Assembly: GCF_905397275.1 (NCBI RefSeq)
Contig: NZ_CAJPUY010000022.1
Coordinates: 48,603-112,602, forward strand
Direction of reading: 5' to 3'
Length of the DNA: 64,000 nucleotides
DNA from: Cupriavidus yeoncheonensis
Lineage (GTDB): Bacteria; Pseudomonadota; Gammaproteobacteria; Burkholderiales; Burkholderiaceae
Shown here: positions 17,342 to 26,026 of the stretch, in pieces
How the letters are laid out: the number at the start of each line of letters is the position of its first letter
Numbering within the stretch: position 1 is the first letter of the stretch
The notes under the pieces: generated by a model
What the model was told of the DNA's origin: nothing
Databases searched by the model: none
What the model saw: the letters and a program-made list of their open reading frames with translations, nothing else
Program-made: the position numbers and the translations under genes

Positions 17342-18358
17342 TCAGCCGGCCCGATACGCTTCCAGGCGGTTGTACAGGGTCTTGAGGCTGATGCCGAGCG
17401 CGCGCGCGGCCTGTCGCTTGTCGCCGTTGTAATGCGCGAGCGTGGCCATGATGATCTCGCGCTGGGTGTCGGCAAGCGTGGTGCCGACGCGCACGTTGAC
17501 CACGCCGTCGACCGTGCTCGGTCGCTGCGTCTGGGCAGCCAGGCTCGGGTTGCCGATCTCCACGACCGTGTCGGCCAGGATGAAGGCGCGGTACACCGCG
17601 TTCTTCAGTTCGCGCACATTGCCGGGCCAGTCGTAGCGCGTCAGCCGCTCCAGCGTGCCGGCGGAAAACATCTTGTCCGTGCGCTCCATGGCGTTGTACT
17701 CGTCCAGAAAGTGGCGGGCCAGCGGGATGATGTCCTCTACGCGCTCGCGCAGCGGCGGAATATGCAACGGAAACACGGCAATGCGGTACAGCAGGTCTTC
17801 GCGTAGCTGGCCGGCCCGCACGGCGTCGAGCGGTTCGCGGTTGGTGGCGGCAAGGATGCGCACGTCGCTGGCGATCAGCGTATCGCCGCCGACGCGGTGA
17901 AAGGTGCGGTTTTCCAGAACGCGCAACAATTTGACCTGCATGGCCGGCGGCATTTCGGTGACTTCGTCCAGGAACAATGTCCCGCCCTGGGCCTGCTCGA
18001 AGTAGCCCGCCTTCTGGTCGATAGCGCCGGTGAAGCCGCCTTTTTCGTGGCCGAACAGTTCCGATTCGATCAGCGTGGGCGGAATGGCGCCGCAGTTGAC
18101 GGCCACGAAGGGGCCATCGCGCCGGCTGCTGTGCGCATGCACCGCGCGCGCCACCACTTCCTTGCCCGTGCCGCTTTCCCCTATGGCAAGCATGGTCACA
18201 TCCGTGGCGGCCACGCGCTCGACCAGCGCCAGCAGGTGGCGCATGGCGGGCGCGGTGCTCTCCCATAGCAGGGAAACCTGGGACGGAACGGCGCGACTCC
18301 GCAAGCCCTCCGCTTGCTGGGTCGTGCCGCGTCGGGACGGAGTGGCGGTGGTCGACAC
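17342..18358 (-). CDS. Sigma-54-dependent activator without receiver domain
   Basis: 338 aa from a GTG at 18358. An ATG at 18451 exists, but the intervening 31 codons look non-coding and hold a palindrome and a TAGCAT element. About 30 N-terminal residues precede the AAA+ domain: Walker A GESGTGKE, FVAVNCGAI, ESELFGHE, Walker B GTLFLDEV, NVREL. The sigma-54 contact loop reads GGFTGA instead of GAFTGA. A Fis-type HTH forms the C-terminus (RQAARALGISLKTLYNRLEAY). With no sensor domain, activity may be set by expression level or a partner. It is divergent from the next regulator and closely similar to it in the AAA+ and HTH parts. Confidence 0.85.
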   Translation of the reverse strand: MSTTATPSRRGTTQQAEGLRSRAVPSQVSLLWESTAPAMRHLLALVERVAATDVTMLAIGESGTGKEVVARAVHAHSSRRDGPFVAVNCGAIPPTLIESELFGHEKGGFTGAIDQKAGYFEQAQGGTLFLDEVTEMPPAMQVKLLRVLENRTFHRVGGDTLIASDVRILAATNREPLDAVRAGQLREDLLYRIAVFPLHIPPLRERVEDIIPLARHFLDEYNAMERTDKMFSAGTLERLTRYDWPGNVRELKNAVYRAFILADTVVEIGNPSLAAQTQRPSTVDGVVNVRVGTTLADTQREIIMATLAHYNGDKRQAARALGISLKTLYNRLEAYRAG

Positions 18359-18651
18359 GTTAGTTAGCTTGCATCCGGGGGCGCGGGACGTTCCTATGCT
18401 AGCCCGTGAGGCAGGGCCCTGCCAGACGTCGGGCGCAGCGCGCGGAAACATCCGACAGCCGTGTCAGAGAGACACTGGCAACAATTGGGCTCCCGGATGT
18501 TTAGACTTGCGATACGCACTTCGCGGTGGCCCCGCATGTCCGCGATGCGAACACGTTGTGTTGCACTGCAGCAGGCAGAAGTGCCATTCTGGCCTGTAGG
18601 CATCCACCGTTGTTCCCCAGGCAAACTTCCGGCCTTCGGGCCGCGCCATTC
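18359..18651. promoter_or_regulatory. Divergent control region between two sigma-54 activators
   Basis: 293 bp. It contains the 14-bp perfect palindrome GGCAGGGCCCTGCC (18410-18423), TAGCAT on the minus strand (18400-18395) as a possible -10, the short repeat GTGTC-agaga-GACAC (near 18460-18475), and a weak sigma-54-like TGGCA...GGGCT (about 18475-18489). Which of these are real sites is not certain. Confidence 0.4.
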
Positions 18652-20055
18652 ATGCCTCACATCCTGATTGTCGACGACGACGAAAACGCCTGCGCCGCGC
18701 TGGTGGAGATCGTGGCACTGGAAGGGTTCACCGCCTCTACCGCGGGCAGCCTGCGTGAAGCCCGGCTGCAGATCGGGTGGCGCATGCCCGACGTGATCCT
18801 CACCGACCTGCGCCTGCCCGATGGCAGCGGCATGGAATTGTTTGCCGAAGTGGGCTCGTCCGGCGTGGAAGTCATCCTCACCACCGGCTATGCCAGCGTG
18901 GACAGCGCGGTGGAAGCCTTGCGCTCGGGCGCGACCGATTACCTGGTCAAGCCCATCAACGTGGCGCGTCTGCAGACCGTGCTGAAGCGCCTCGCCAATA
19001 CCGGCGCGCTGCGCGCGGAGATCCATTCGCTACGCGGCGAACTGCGGCGCTACGGCCGCTTCGGGCGGCTGCTGGGCAGTTCCGATGTGATGCAGGCCGT
19101 CTATGACCAGCTCGCGCGCGTGGCGCCCACCGAGGCCACGGTATTGCTGATCGGTGAAAGCGGTACCGGCAAGGAACTGGCCATGCAGACGGTGCATGAG
19201 TTGTCCGCGCGGCGACGCCAGCCCTTCCTGGCCGTCAACTGCGGCGCGATCTCGCCGACCCTGATCGAGACCGAGATGTTCGGCCACGAGCGCGGCAGCT
19301 TCACCGGCGCCGACCGCCAGCACAAGGGCTACTTCGAGCGTGCCGACGGCGGCACGCTGTTCCTCGACGAAATCACGGAGATGCCGGCCGAGCTGCAGGT
19401 GAAGCTGCTGCGCGTGCTCGAAACCGGCGCATTCATGCGCGTGGGGACCAACCGCGAGCAGCATGCCGATGTGCGCGTGCTGGCGGCCACCAACCGCAAT
19501 CCCGAAGATGCCGTAGCCGAAGGCAAGCTGCGCGCGGACCTCTTTCACCGGCTCAATGTGTTCCCGGTCGAGCTGCCGCCGCTGCGCGCGCGCGGCGACG
19601 ACGTGATCCAGATCGCCAACACGATGCTGGAGCAGCTCAATGCCGAACAGGGCACGACGCGGCGCTTCGCGCCGGGCGTGCTCGACAGCCTGCGTCTGCA
19701 TACCTGGCCGGGCAATGTGCGCGAGCTGCGCAACTTCGTGCAGCGCGCCTACATCATGGCCGACGACGACCTCATCACCGAGGTGCAGGTGCCGCTGCAA
19801 GCGGCGGCCACGCAGGCGCCGGTCGCCGCGATGGTGTCGGTGCCGGTGGGGATGTCGCTGGCCGACGCCGATCGCCAGCTTATTTTCGCTACCCTGGAAC
19901 AGTGCGCGGGCGTAAAGAAGCATGCGGCGGAAATCCTTGGCATCAGCCTGAAGACTCTGTACAACCGCCTGGAAGACTACGCCGCGCGCGGCGAGTTGCC
20001 GGAATGGCTGCGCGCGTCGCGCAGCAGCCAGGCCGGCGTTGCTGCGGCAGGCTGA
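18652..20055 (+). CDS. NtrC-type response regulator (REC-AAA-Fis)
   Basis: 467 aa. Receiver domain 1-120 with acidic pair DDD (8-10), phosphoacceptor Asp52 (ILTDLRLPDG) and Lys in YLVKP. The AAA+ domain (about 145-375) has GESGTGKE, LFLDEI and NVREL. The sigma-54 loop is GSFTGA instead of GAFTGA. The C-terminal HTH is KKHAAEILGISLKTLYNRLEDY. It activates sigma-54 promoters after phosphorylation. The adjacent kinase-like gene at 20147 is its likely partner, yet that protein lacks ATP-binding residues. Confidence 0.9.
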   Translation: MPHILIVDDDENACAALVEIVALEGFTASTAGSLREARLQIGWRMPDVILTDLRLPDGSGMELFAEVGSSGVEVILTTGYASVDSAVEALRSGATDYLVKPINVARLQTVLKRLANTGALRAEIHSLRGELRRYGRFGRLLGSSDVMQAVYDQLARVAPTEATVLLIGESGTGKELAMQTVHELSARRRQPFLAVNCGAISPTLIETEMFGHERGSFTGADRQHKGYFERADGGTLFLDEITEMPAELQVKLLRVLETGAFMRVGTNREQHADVRVLAATNRNPEDAVAEGKLRADLFHRLNVFPVELPPLRARGDDVIQIANTMLEQLNAEQGTTRRFAPGVLDSLRLHTWPGNVRELRNFVQRAYIMADDDLITEVQVPLQAAATQAPVAAMVSVPVGMSLADADRQLIFATLEQCAGVKKHAAEILGISLKTLYNRLEDYAARGELPEWLRASRSSQAGVAAAG

Positions 20056-20146
20056 TCGGCACGGGCGCGCCATTGGAGTCACCGGCCGGCTCTGTCTGAA
20101 GTTGCATGCTTCTTGCATGGCAACTGCATGGAAACCCGGGGCCAAC

Positions 20147-20971
20147 ATGAACATGACGCCGCAATCGCAATCCAGCGAGCCGGAACATCCTGACAGCGAA
20201 GGCGTGTCATCGCCTCAGCTGGAGAAGGACGTGCGGACCGTCACCGAGGTGGGGGCCCTGATCGACCAGACCGTGCACGACCTGCGTTCCTCGCTCAATG
20301 CCATCCAGAGCTGGGCCTATGTCCTCGAACGTGGTATCGACCAGAGCGCGGCACCTGCCCGGCGCGCGCTGGAGGGCGTGCGCGCCGGCATCCAGCAGCA
20401 GCTCGCGCTGGTCGAGGAAATGGAAGAGGCCGTGCGGCTGCTCGCCGACGAAAGCCCTCCGCAATGGCGCCTCACCGACCTGCTGGCCGCGACCGTGCAG
20501 GCCGTGACCGACCGCCGCCCGGCCGCGACGGCGCGCGGCGTAGAGCTGAAATCGGTGCAGGCGCACTCAGACGCGTCAGCGTTTTTCATCGACGGGGATC
20601 CGGTCCGGCTCGCGCCGCTCTTGCGTCATCTGCTGGTGCATTGCATCTGGCGCGCACAGGCGGGCGGATCCGTGGCGGTCCACTTGTACGCAGAGCCCGA
20701 CCACATCAAGCTGCGCATTACAGAGAGCGCGCCGCTGGACCAGACGCGCAGCGCCACCCGGCTGTCGATCCTGTCCGATTTCTTCGGACGGCGCCCGCCG
20801 CAGGCGGGCCAGTCTTCGCGGCAGTCCAGCGCATTGCTGCTGACCCGGCGCATGGTGGAACTGCACGGCGCCGCGCTCAGTACCGAGAGCGAGACCTGCG
20901 ATCCCGACAAGGTGTCGGTCTGCATCGCGGTGAAGTTTCCGCGCCACGCGCAGCGCGCGTCCGGGCTGTAG
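20147..20971 (+). CDS. Histidine-kinase-like protein with degenerate ATPase domain
   Basis: 274 aa from the ATG at 20147 (an ATG at 20117 is possible; neither has a good Shine-Dalgarno). A dimerisation/phosphoacceptor helix is present (VHDLRSSLNAIQSW, His44). The following domain has kinase ATPase topology and ends like one (RRMVELHGAALSTES). However the N-box Asn residues are replaced (RHLLVHC), the G1 D-x-G-x-G is absent (ITESAPLD) and the G2 GxGLGL is replaced (QSSALLL). No membrane or sensor domain is present. It may be a pseudokinase, a phosphotransfer protein or a phosphatase-type partner of the response regulator 91 bp upstream. Confidence 0.75.
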   Translation: MNMTPQSQSSEPEHPDSEGVSSPQLEKDVRTVTEVGALIDQTVHDLRSSLNAIQSWAYVLERGIDQSAAPARRALEGVRAGIQQQLALVEEMEEAVRLLADESPPQWRLTDLLAATVQAVTDRRPAATARGVELKSVQAHSDASAFFIDGDPVRLAPLLRHLLVHCIWRAQAGGSVAVHLYAEPDHIKLRITESAPLDQTRSATRLSILSDFFGRRPPQAGQSSRQSSALLLTRRMVELHGAALSTESETCDPDKVSVCIAVKFPRHAQRASGL

Positions 20972-21143
20972 CTTTTACATCGCGCCGGCACAAAGTGCCT
21001 GTCGCAAGCCGGCGCGCGCCGGTGCACCGGCACGAGCGCGCGGTCGGGTGCTGTCGGGAGCGGCGCGACCGGCCCAAAATCGGGTGCGCCCCGGCTGGCC
21101 CGCCGATTGCATGGGAAGGGATGTTCCTCACGGAGGCCCAGCC

Positions 21144-21551
21144 ATGCAGAAAGCCCACGCACCCGCCAAGGCCAGTCCGGCCGGCAAGCCCGCAGCCACC
21201 AGGAAGGCAGCCACCAAGAAGGCCGCCACCAAGAAGGCGGCAGGCGCCCGAAAGGTTGCTTCCGCGAAGCGCACGCCCGCGAGGCCCGATGCCAGGTCCT
21301 CCGCGTCTGCCGATGACAAGCGCAAGACCTCGGAAGACAAGCGCAAGACCTATCAGGGCGCCGTTGACGATTCCCTCGAAATGACGTTCCCCGCGAGCGA
21401 TCCCATTTCGCCGAGCGCGGCGATGCACGCCGAAAAGAAGACCCGGACCCACCGCGACGACGTCGACTGGAAGCTCAAGCGCGGCAGTGAACACCAGCCT
21501 GCCGGCACAAAGCCCGCCGGTCACCGCAAAGGCGCCACCGGCCGCGGCTGA
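21144..21551 (+). CDS. Lys/Ala-rich histone-H1-like small protein
   Basis: 135 aa, ATG with CGGAGG eight bases upstream. The N-terminal 50 residues carry AATKKAA repeats like bacterial histone-H1/AlgP tails, which bind DNA. The C-terminal half has a motif, VDDSLEMTFPASDPIS, that recurs in small proteobacterial stress proteins (my recollection of the family), and ends in a basic tail. No membrane segment. Its location among stress-type genes suggests a nucleoid or stationary-phase role, which is inference. Confidence 0.65.
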   Translation: MQKAHAPAKASPAGKPAATRKAATKKAATKKAAGARKVASAKRTPARPDARSSASADDKRKTSEDKRKTYQGAVDDSLEMTFPASDPISPSAAMHAEKKTRTHRDDVDWKLKRGSEHQPAGTKPAGHRKGATGRG

Positions 21552-21613
21552 ACGAGCCCGGGATCGCCCCCATTGCAGCGCACGATGCCAGCGCATGACA
21601 CAGAGGAGCCACC

Positions 21614-22207
21614 ATGTCTGATGCCATCATCGCCGGTCGTTTCGACAGTTTTGCCAAGGCGGAGACCACCGCGAGCCGCCTGCGCGCGCAAGGCGTCGCG
21701 GAAGAGGACATGAGCGTCTTCTACGTGAATCCGCCCGGTCAGCACGCCACCTACCCGATCGGCGGCGATACCGCCGTCGATCCGGGCGCGCGCCGCTCGG
21801 GCATCGGCGCCATCGCCGGTGTGTTGCTGGGCGCCACCGCGGGCGCCGCGCTTGGCGCGGCGATCATCACCATCCTGGGGGTGTCGCCGCCGGTGTCCTT
21901 GTTCGTACTGGTTTTCGCCACGGGGCTGTGCGCCTATGTCGGGTCACTGGTGGGCGCGCTGTCGCTGACGCGCGATGCGCGCGCCGAAGGCCGCCGGGGC
22001 CGTGCCCCGGTGCGCAATGCCGGCGTGTTGCTGGCCACCCATGTCGAACCGGCCAACGCGGGCCTGGTATGCGATCTGTTGCGCAAGGGCGGCGCCCGCG
22101 ACATCGAGCGCGCGCAGGGGCATTGGCGCGAAGGCCGCTGGGCCGATTTTGATCCACTGGCACCGCCGGTGCCGGCAGGCCGCGAAGGCGAGCCGCGCCG
22201 CGCGTGA
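21614..22207 (+). CDS. Membrane protein with glycine-zipper segment
   Basis: 197 aa, ATG with GAGGAG upstream. It starts with a small alpha/beta segment (AGRFDSFAKAETTASRLRAQG) like general-stress YflT/DUF1269-type domains. Two hydrophobic helices follow: a Gly/Ala zipper (IGAIAGVLLGATAGAALGAA) and SLFVLVFATGLCAYVGSLVGAL. After them comes a second alpha/beta segment (GVLLATHVEPANAGLVCDLL). This is the architecture of small inner-membrane stress proteins; exact function unknown. Confidence 0.7.
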   Translation: MSDAIIAGRFDSFAKAETTASRLRAQGVAEEDMSVFYVNPPGQHATYPIGGDTAVDPGARRSGIGAIAGVLLGATAGAALGAAIITILGVSPPVSLFVLVFATGLCAYVGSLVGALSLTRDARAEGRRGRAPVRNAGVLLATHVEPANAGLVCDLLRKGGARDIERAQGHWREGRWADFDPLAPPVPAGREGEPRRA

Positions 22208-22272
22208 CGGGCCATGGAAACGGACGGGCGATTTCTCTCGTCCATCTGCTTGCATCACTTCAGGAGGTGTCC

Positions 22273-22731
22273 ATGAGACAAGACCAACCCCCGACTCGCG
22301 AATCGCAGCCACGCGGCGCGGCGATTGTCGGCAGCATCGACCGCGATTCGCCGGGCCCGGGCCCGTTCGTGATGGCCGCCGATACGCTGGAAGGCAACAA
22401 GGTGGTCGATCCCGCCGGCGATGATCTCGGCACCATCGACCACATCATGATCGACGTGCCGGGCGGACGCGTCGCCTACGCGGTGCTTGCGGTCGGCGGC
22501 TTCCTCGGCATTGGCGAGAAGCTCTTTGCGCTGCCGTGGTCGGCGCTGACGCTGGACACGCGCCGCAAGTGCTTCGTGCTCGGCGTGGAGAAGGACCGCC
22601 TGAAGGCCGCGCCAGGTTTTGACAAGGATCACTGGCCTGGCATGGCCGATTCGCAGTGGGCCACGAGTATCCACGAGTACTACGGCATTTCGCCGTACTG
22701 GGAGTCGGACCGCTACGACCCGTGGCACTGA
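22273..22731 (+). CDS. PRC-barrel domain protein
   Basis: 152 aa, ATG with AGGAGG seven bases upstream. One PRC-barrel (about residues 35-110) with AADTLEGNKVVDPAGDDLGTI, then GRVAYAVLAVGGFLGIGEKLFALPW. The tail is acidic and aromatic. PRC-barrel proteins of this small soluble type are frequent in stress-gene clusters of beta-proteobacteria; the ligand is unknown. A strong hairpin follows. Confidence 0.85.
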   Translation: MRQDQPPTRESQPRGAAIVGSIDRDSPGPGPFVMAADTLEGNKVVDPAGDDLGTIDHIMIDVPGGRVAYAVLAVGGFLGIGEKLFALPWSALTLDTRRKCFVLGVEKDRLKAAPGFDKDHWPGMADSQWATSIHEYYGISPYWESDRYDPWH

Positions 22732-22770
22732 CTTTCGCGGGAACCTCATTCAGGGTGGGAGAGAGGGGTG

Positions 22771-22805
22771 AGGGCCGGCGCCATGCGCGCCGGCCCTTGC
22801 TTTTG
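22771..22805 (+). terminator. Terminator after the PRC-barrel gene
   Basis: Perfect 11-bp stem AGGGCCGGCGC (22771-22781) with its complement at 22787-22797, 5-nt loop, followed by TGCTTTTGCC. Confidence 0.7.
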
Positions 22806-22986
22806 CCTGACACGGCATTGCCGCATATTGGCGTTTCCCGCAGGGCGGCCGGCCGCATGGGGAAGTGGCCTGCGCGTTGTAGGACAGCGCCCGCTGAACA
22901 TTGGCGGTGCGCTCGATACACTGAAATCAGTGTGCTGGCGGCAGGTGTTGGCAGACGTCACCCCGCCGCGAATGAGGAGGGCAGCG

Positions 22987-23577
22987 ATGAGCAGAAACGG
23001 TCTCGACCTGCGGGATCCGCGCGGCTCGGCATCCGCGCTAAGCGCGCGGCCACGATCCTGGCTGATGCATCGCTTCGACCGCTTTGCCGGCGCCGCCACG
23101 CGCCACGCCGGCTCGCCGGCGGCCTTTGTCGTGGCCGTGGTCGTGGTGGCCGCATGGGCGGTCACGGGCCCCATGTTCGACTATTCGGAAACGTGGCAGC
23201 TGGTGATCAATACCGGTACCACGATCGTGACCTTCCTCATGGTCTTCCTGATCCAGCAAAGCCAGAACAAGGACGCCGTTGCCGTCCACCTGAAGCTCAA
23301 CGAGCTGCTGGCCTCGCATCGCGAAGCGAGCAATATGCTGGTCTCGATCGAAGATCTCGACGAGGAAGAGCTGCACCAGCTCGTCACGTTCTATCGCCAC
23401 CTGGCGGAGCTGGCCGACAAGGAGGGCGGAATCAAGGCAAGCCACTCCCTGGATGAGGCCCACCTGAACCAGGCGACCAAGCGAGAGGCACGTACCGGCC
23501 GGCGCCCGGTCGCGAAGGCAGGCGATGCGAACCCGGCGGATTCCCCGGAGTCCGTCCCGGTCCGCCAGGGGGCATGA
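22987..23577 (+). CDS. Low-affinity iron permease family protein
   Basis: 196 aa, ATG with GAGGAGGG upstream. Two close hydrophobic helices (about residues 43-62 and 70-92) with SPAAFVVAVVVV, WQLVINTGTTIVTFLMVFLIQQSQNKD and the following KLNELL match the Fet4/low-affinity iron permease domain of bacteria. The charged C-terminal region is predicted cytoplasmic. Metal transport has not been shown for many of these short bacterial members. It is 1 base from the DUF3182 gene, so the three genes to 25535 form an operon. Confidence 0.82.
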   Translation: MSRNGLDLRDPRGSASALSARPRSWLMHRFDRFAGAATRHAGSPAAFVVAVVVVAAWAVTGPMFDYSETWQLVINTGTTIVTFLMVFLIQQSQNKDAVAVHLKLNELLASHREASNMLVSIEDLDEEELHQLVTFYRHLAELADKEGGIKASHSLDEAHLNQATKREARTGRRPVAKAGDANPADSPESVPVRQGA

Positions 23578-23578
23578 C

Positions 23579-24721
23579 ATGCCGGTGGCCCATGACAAGG
23601 CAAGGCAGGTGATGGTGTATGGCTGCGCCAGCTACGGGCAGCCGGACAGCCACCAGGCCGTGACGCTGGAGCGCATCGGCAGGAAAGTGGCGCAGCTCGC
23701 GGGCTACGGCTTCGGCGGCGCCTACGAGGCCCGCGCCGGCACGCCTGAGGCGGCCCTGTACCTTGTGCCCCTGGACACGCTGGTCGGTGTCGCGCAGGCA
23801 CGTGCGCTGGGCGTCCACGGCGTCGAAGACCTGTTTGGCGGCGTCGTGCCGTTTGCGTTCGTTGCTACCAAGGCGATCACGCACGGGCTGGTCGCGCCGG
23901 ATGCGGCGGCCCCGCAAGGCTGGGATCCGGACTTCGTGCGGCGGGCCCATGCGGCGGTGCTGCCGGGCTATACCGCGTTCTCGCTCGAAGATGCCCGTCA
24001 TGCGGGCCTGCGCTTGCTGGCCGGAGGCGCCGTTCGCCTGAAGGACCCGTGTGGCATCGGCGGGCTCGGCCAGCAGACGGTCGACAGCGAACCGGCCCTC
24101 GACGAGGCGCTGGCTGCCATGTTGCCGGCTGACATCGAAGCCAATGGCCTCGTGCTCGAACGCGACCTGGCGTCCCCGCGAACCTACAGCGTCGGCCAGG
24201 TCCTGCTGGGCGGCTTGCTGGCCAGCTATTGCGGGTCACAGGATCTCACCGCAAACAACAGCGGCGAGCAGGTCTATGGCGGGTCGACACTGACGGTCGT
24301 GCGCGGCGATTTCGCGGCGTTGTTCGCACAGCCGTTCGAGCCATGCGCGCTGTCGGCGGTCCGTGCGGCAACGGCCTATCACGACGCCGCCCTCGCCTGC
24401 TATCCCGGCATGGTGCTGTCGCGCTGCAACTATGACGTGGCCTTCGGCGTGCCGTCGGGCGACGCCGGTGCCAATGAGCTTGGCGGCGTGCTCGAACAGT
24501 CCTGGCGCGTCGGCGGCGCGACCGGTGCCGAACTGGCCGCGCTGCAGGCCCTGCGTGCCGATCCGGGCCGCCACCGGGTGGTGGCCGCGACGCGTGAAGT
24601 CTATGGTGAAGGCGTGTCCGTCCCCGACGGCGCCGAAGTGTATTTCCAGGGCGAGGACCGCGACGTCGGTCCGCTGACCAAGTTTGCATTCCTGGAGTCG
24701 GAAGACGATGGCAACCCATGA
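23579..24721 (+). CDS. DUF3182 family, ATP-grasp-like protein
   Basis: 380 aa. The ATG follows the permease stop by one base. The sequence has ATP-grasp-like features in the middle: VRLKDPCGIGGLGQ (nucleotide-loop-like), then IEANGLVLERDL, and NYDVAFGV near the end. I recognise it as DUF3182, a family with no known substrate. The C-terminus ends on acidic residues. It overlaps the downstream hydrolase by 14 bases, so the two are probably co-translated. Confidence 0.75.
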   Translation: MPVAHDKARQVMVYGCASYGQPDSHQAVTLERIGRKVAQLAGYGFGGAYEARAGTPEAALYLVPLDTLVGVAQARALGVHGVEDLFGGVVPFAFVATKAITHGLVAPDAAAPQGWDPDFVRRAHAAVLPGYTAFSLEDARHAGLRLLAGGAVRLKDPCGIGGLGQQTVDSEPALDEALAAMLPADIEANGLVLERDLASPRTYSVGQVLLGGLLASYCGSQDLTANNSGEQVYGGSTLTVVRGDFAALFAQPFEPCALSAVRAATAYHDAALACYPGMVLSRCNYDVAFGVPSGDAGANELGGVLEQSWRVGGATGAELAALQALRADPGRHRVVAATREVYGEGVSVPDGAEVYFQGEDRDVGPLTKFAFLESEDDGNP

Positions 24722-25535
24722 AGACACGATCGAGATCCAGAGCGAAGGCGGCAGCATTGCCGGCACGCTGATCGCGCCGGCCACCAGGCTGCCCGGCGTA
24801 CTGTTCGTGCATGGCTGGGGCGGCAGCCAGGAGCAGTACCTTGCTCGTGCGCGCAAAGTCGCGGGCCTGGGCTGCGTGTGCCTGACCTTCGACCTGACCG
24901 GCCACGCCGGCACCCGCGCGCAGTATGAGACCGTCAGCCGCATGCGCAACCTGGCCGACCTGGTCGCCGCCTACGATGTGCTCGCGCGGCATCCGGAAGT
25001 CGACCGCAACGCCATTGCCGTGGTCGGCAGCAGCTACGGCGGCTACCTGGCGGCAGTGCTGACGACGCTGCGCCCGGTGCGCTGGATGGCGCTGCGCGCG
25101 CCGGCGCTGTATATGGACGAAGGCTGGGAGCTGCCCAAGCGGCAGCTCCACCGCGACCAGGACCTGGTCAACTACCGGCGCTCGGTGGTGCCTCCCGACG
25201 CCAATCGCGCGCTGCGCGCCTGCACCGGATTCGAGGGGGACGTGCTCGTCATCGAATCGGAGAACGACCAGATCGTGCCGCATGCCGCGGTCACGAGCTA
25301 CGTGGACGCCTGCGTGCACGCCAGTTCCATGACCTACCGCGTGATCAAGGGCGCCGACCACGGCCTCGCCGATGAGGAGCACCAGCGTGCCTATTCCAGC
25401 CTCCTGGTGAACTGGCTGCGCGAGATGGTCACCGGCGCGCGCGCGGGACCGGTTGCGGCACAACGGCCGTCAGCGGCGAATGCGCCATCCGCTGACGACG
25501 AAGGGCACGCCGTGGAGGGATCCACCGCCCCCTAG
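24708..25535 (+). CDS. Alpha/beta hydrolase
   Basis: 275 aa, start inside the end of the DUF3182 gene with GGAG upstream. The canonical fold is present: oxyanion-hole HGWGG (residues 34-38), nucleophile elbow GSSYGG (Ser near 106), acid in ESENDQIVP and His in GADHGL. A Ser-Asp-His serine hydrolase of the dienelactone-hydrolase/prolyl-peptidase-like type; the substrate is probably related to the DUF3182 product. The last 30 residues are low-complexity. Confidence 0.85.
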   Translation: MATHEDTIEIQSEGGSIAGTLIAPATRLPGVLFVHGWGGSQEQYLARARKVAGLGCVCLTFDLTGHAGTRAQYETVSRMRNLADLVAAYDVLARHPEVDRNAIAVVGSSYGGYLAAVLTTLRPVRWMALRAPALYMDEGWELPKRQLHRDQDLVNYRRSVVPPDANRALRACTGFEGDVLVIESENDQIVPHAAVTSYVDACVHASSMTYRVIKGADHGLADEEHQRAYSSLLVNWLREMVTGARAGPVAAQRPSAANAPSADDEGHAVEGSTAP

Positions 25536-25541
25536 AACGGC

Positions 25542-25576
25542 AGAACGCCCGCCCCGCAGGGCGGGACGGGCGTTCT
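25542..25576. terminator. Bidirectional terminator-type hairpin
   Basis: AGAACGCCCG (25542-25551) pairs perfectly with 25567-25576, and inner CCCC/GGGG bases extend the stem. It lies between the convergent hydrolase and DUF3008 genes. There is no clear T-run, so it may protect or end transcripts in both directions. Confidence 0.6.
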
Positions 25577-25605
25577 GTGGCGTATCCGGGTGGCCGGGCA
25601 GGCGC

Positions 25606-25794
25606 TCAGCGACCGGATACGTGCTTGGGTTTGCCCTTGGTCTTGGTCGACGCCATGTCCTTGAGCTCCCTGATGCTCATGGACTTGGCCATCGACCTGG
25701 AGGCGCCCTTGAGGGCGCCGGCCTTCTTGTCCCCGCGCTTGGCGGCGAGCGCCGCGCCGGCGGCTTGCTGCTGTGCCTTGGATTTCGCAGGCAT
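25606..25794 (-). CDS. DUF3008 family small basic protein
   Basis: 62 aa, ATG at 25794 with AAGGAG seven bases upstream. The sequence MPAKSKAQQQAAGAALAAK, then LKGASRSMAKSMS, then the ASTKTKGKP end is the DUF3008 pattern. It is soluble, Lys-rich and without cysteine. The function is unknown; the genes usually appear in stress or stationary-phase gene groups. Confidence 0.85.
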   Translation of the reverse strand: MPAKSKAQQQAAGAALAAKRGDKKAGALKGASRSMAKSMSIRELKDMASTKTKGKPKHVSGR

Positions 25795-25867
25795 GTCTGT
25801 CTCCTTCTTCACTGAGGTACCGTTGCAGGGCGTCGACGGCAGCGCGTTCGTGCACGCTGCCGCCCGG

Positions 25868-26026
25868 CTAGATGCGGCCCAGGACCACTAACAGCAGCAC
25901 GATCAGGACGATCAGTCCCAGTCCACCGCTTGGCCAGTAGCCCCATCCGGTGCTATACGGCCAGGCCGGCAAGGCGCCGACCAGCAACAGGATGAGAAGG
26001 ATCAGAAGAATGGTGCCGATTCCCAT
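25868..26026 (-). CDS. DUF3309 family tiny membrane protein
   Basis: 52 aa, ATG at 26026 with GGAG upstream, stop TAG at 25868. Two hydrophobic helices (ILLILLILLLVGALPAW and GLGLIVLIVLLLVVLG) flank a polar turn with YSTGWGYWPSGG, the DUF3309 pattern. It is likely an inner-membrane hairpin protein. Function unknown. Confidence 0.85.
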   Translation of the reverse strand: MGIGTILLILLILLLVGALPAWPYSTGWGYWPSGGLGLIVLIVLLLVVLGRI

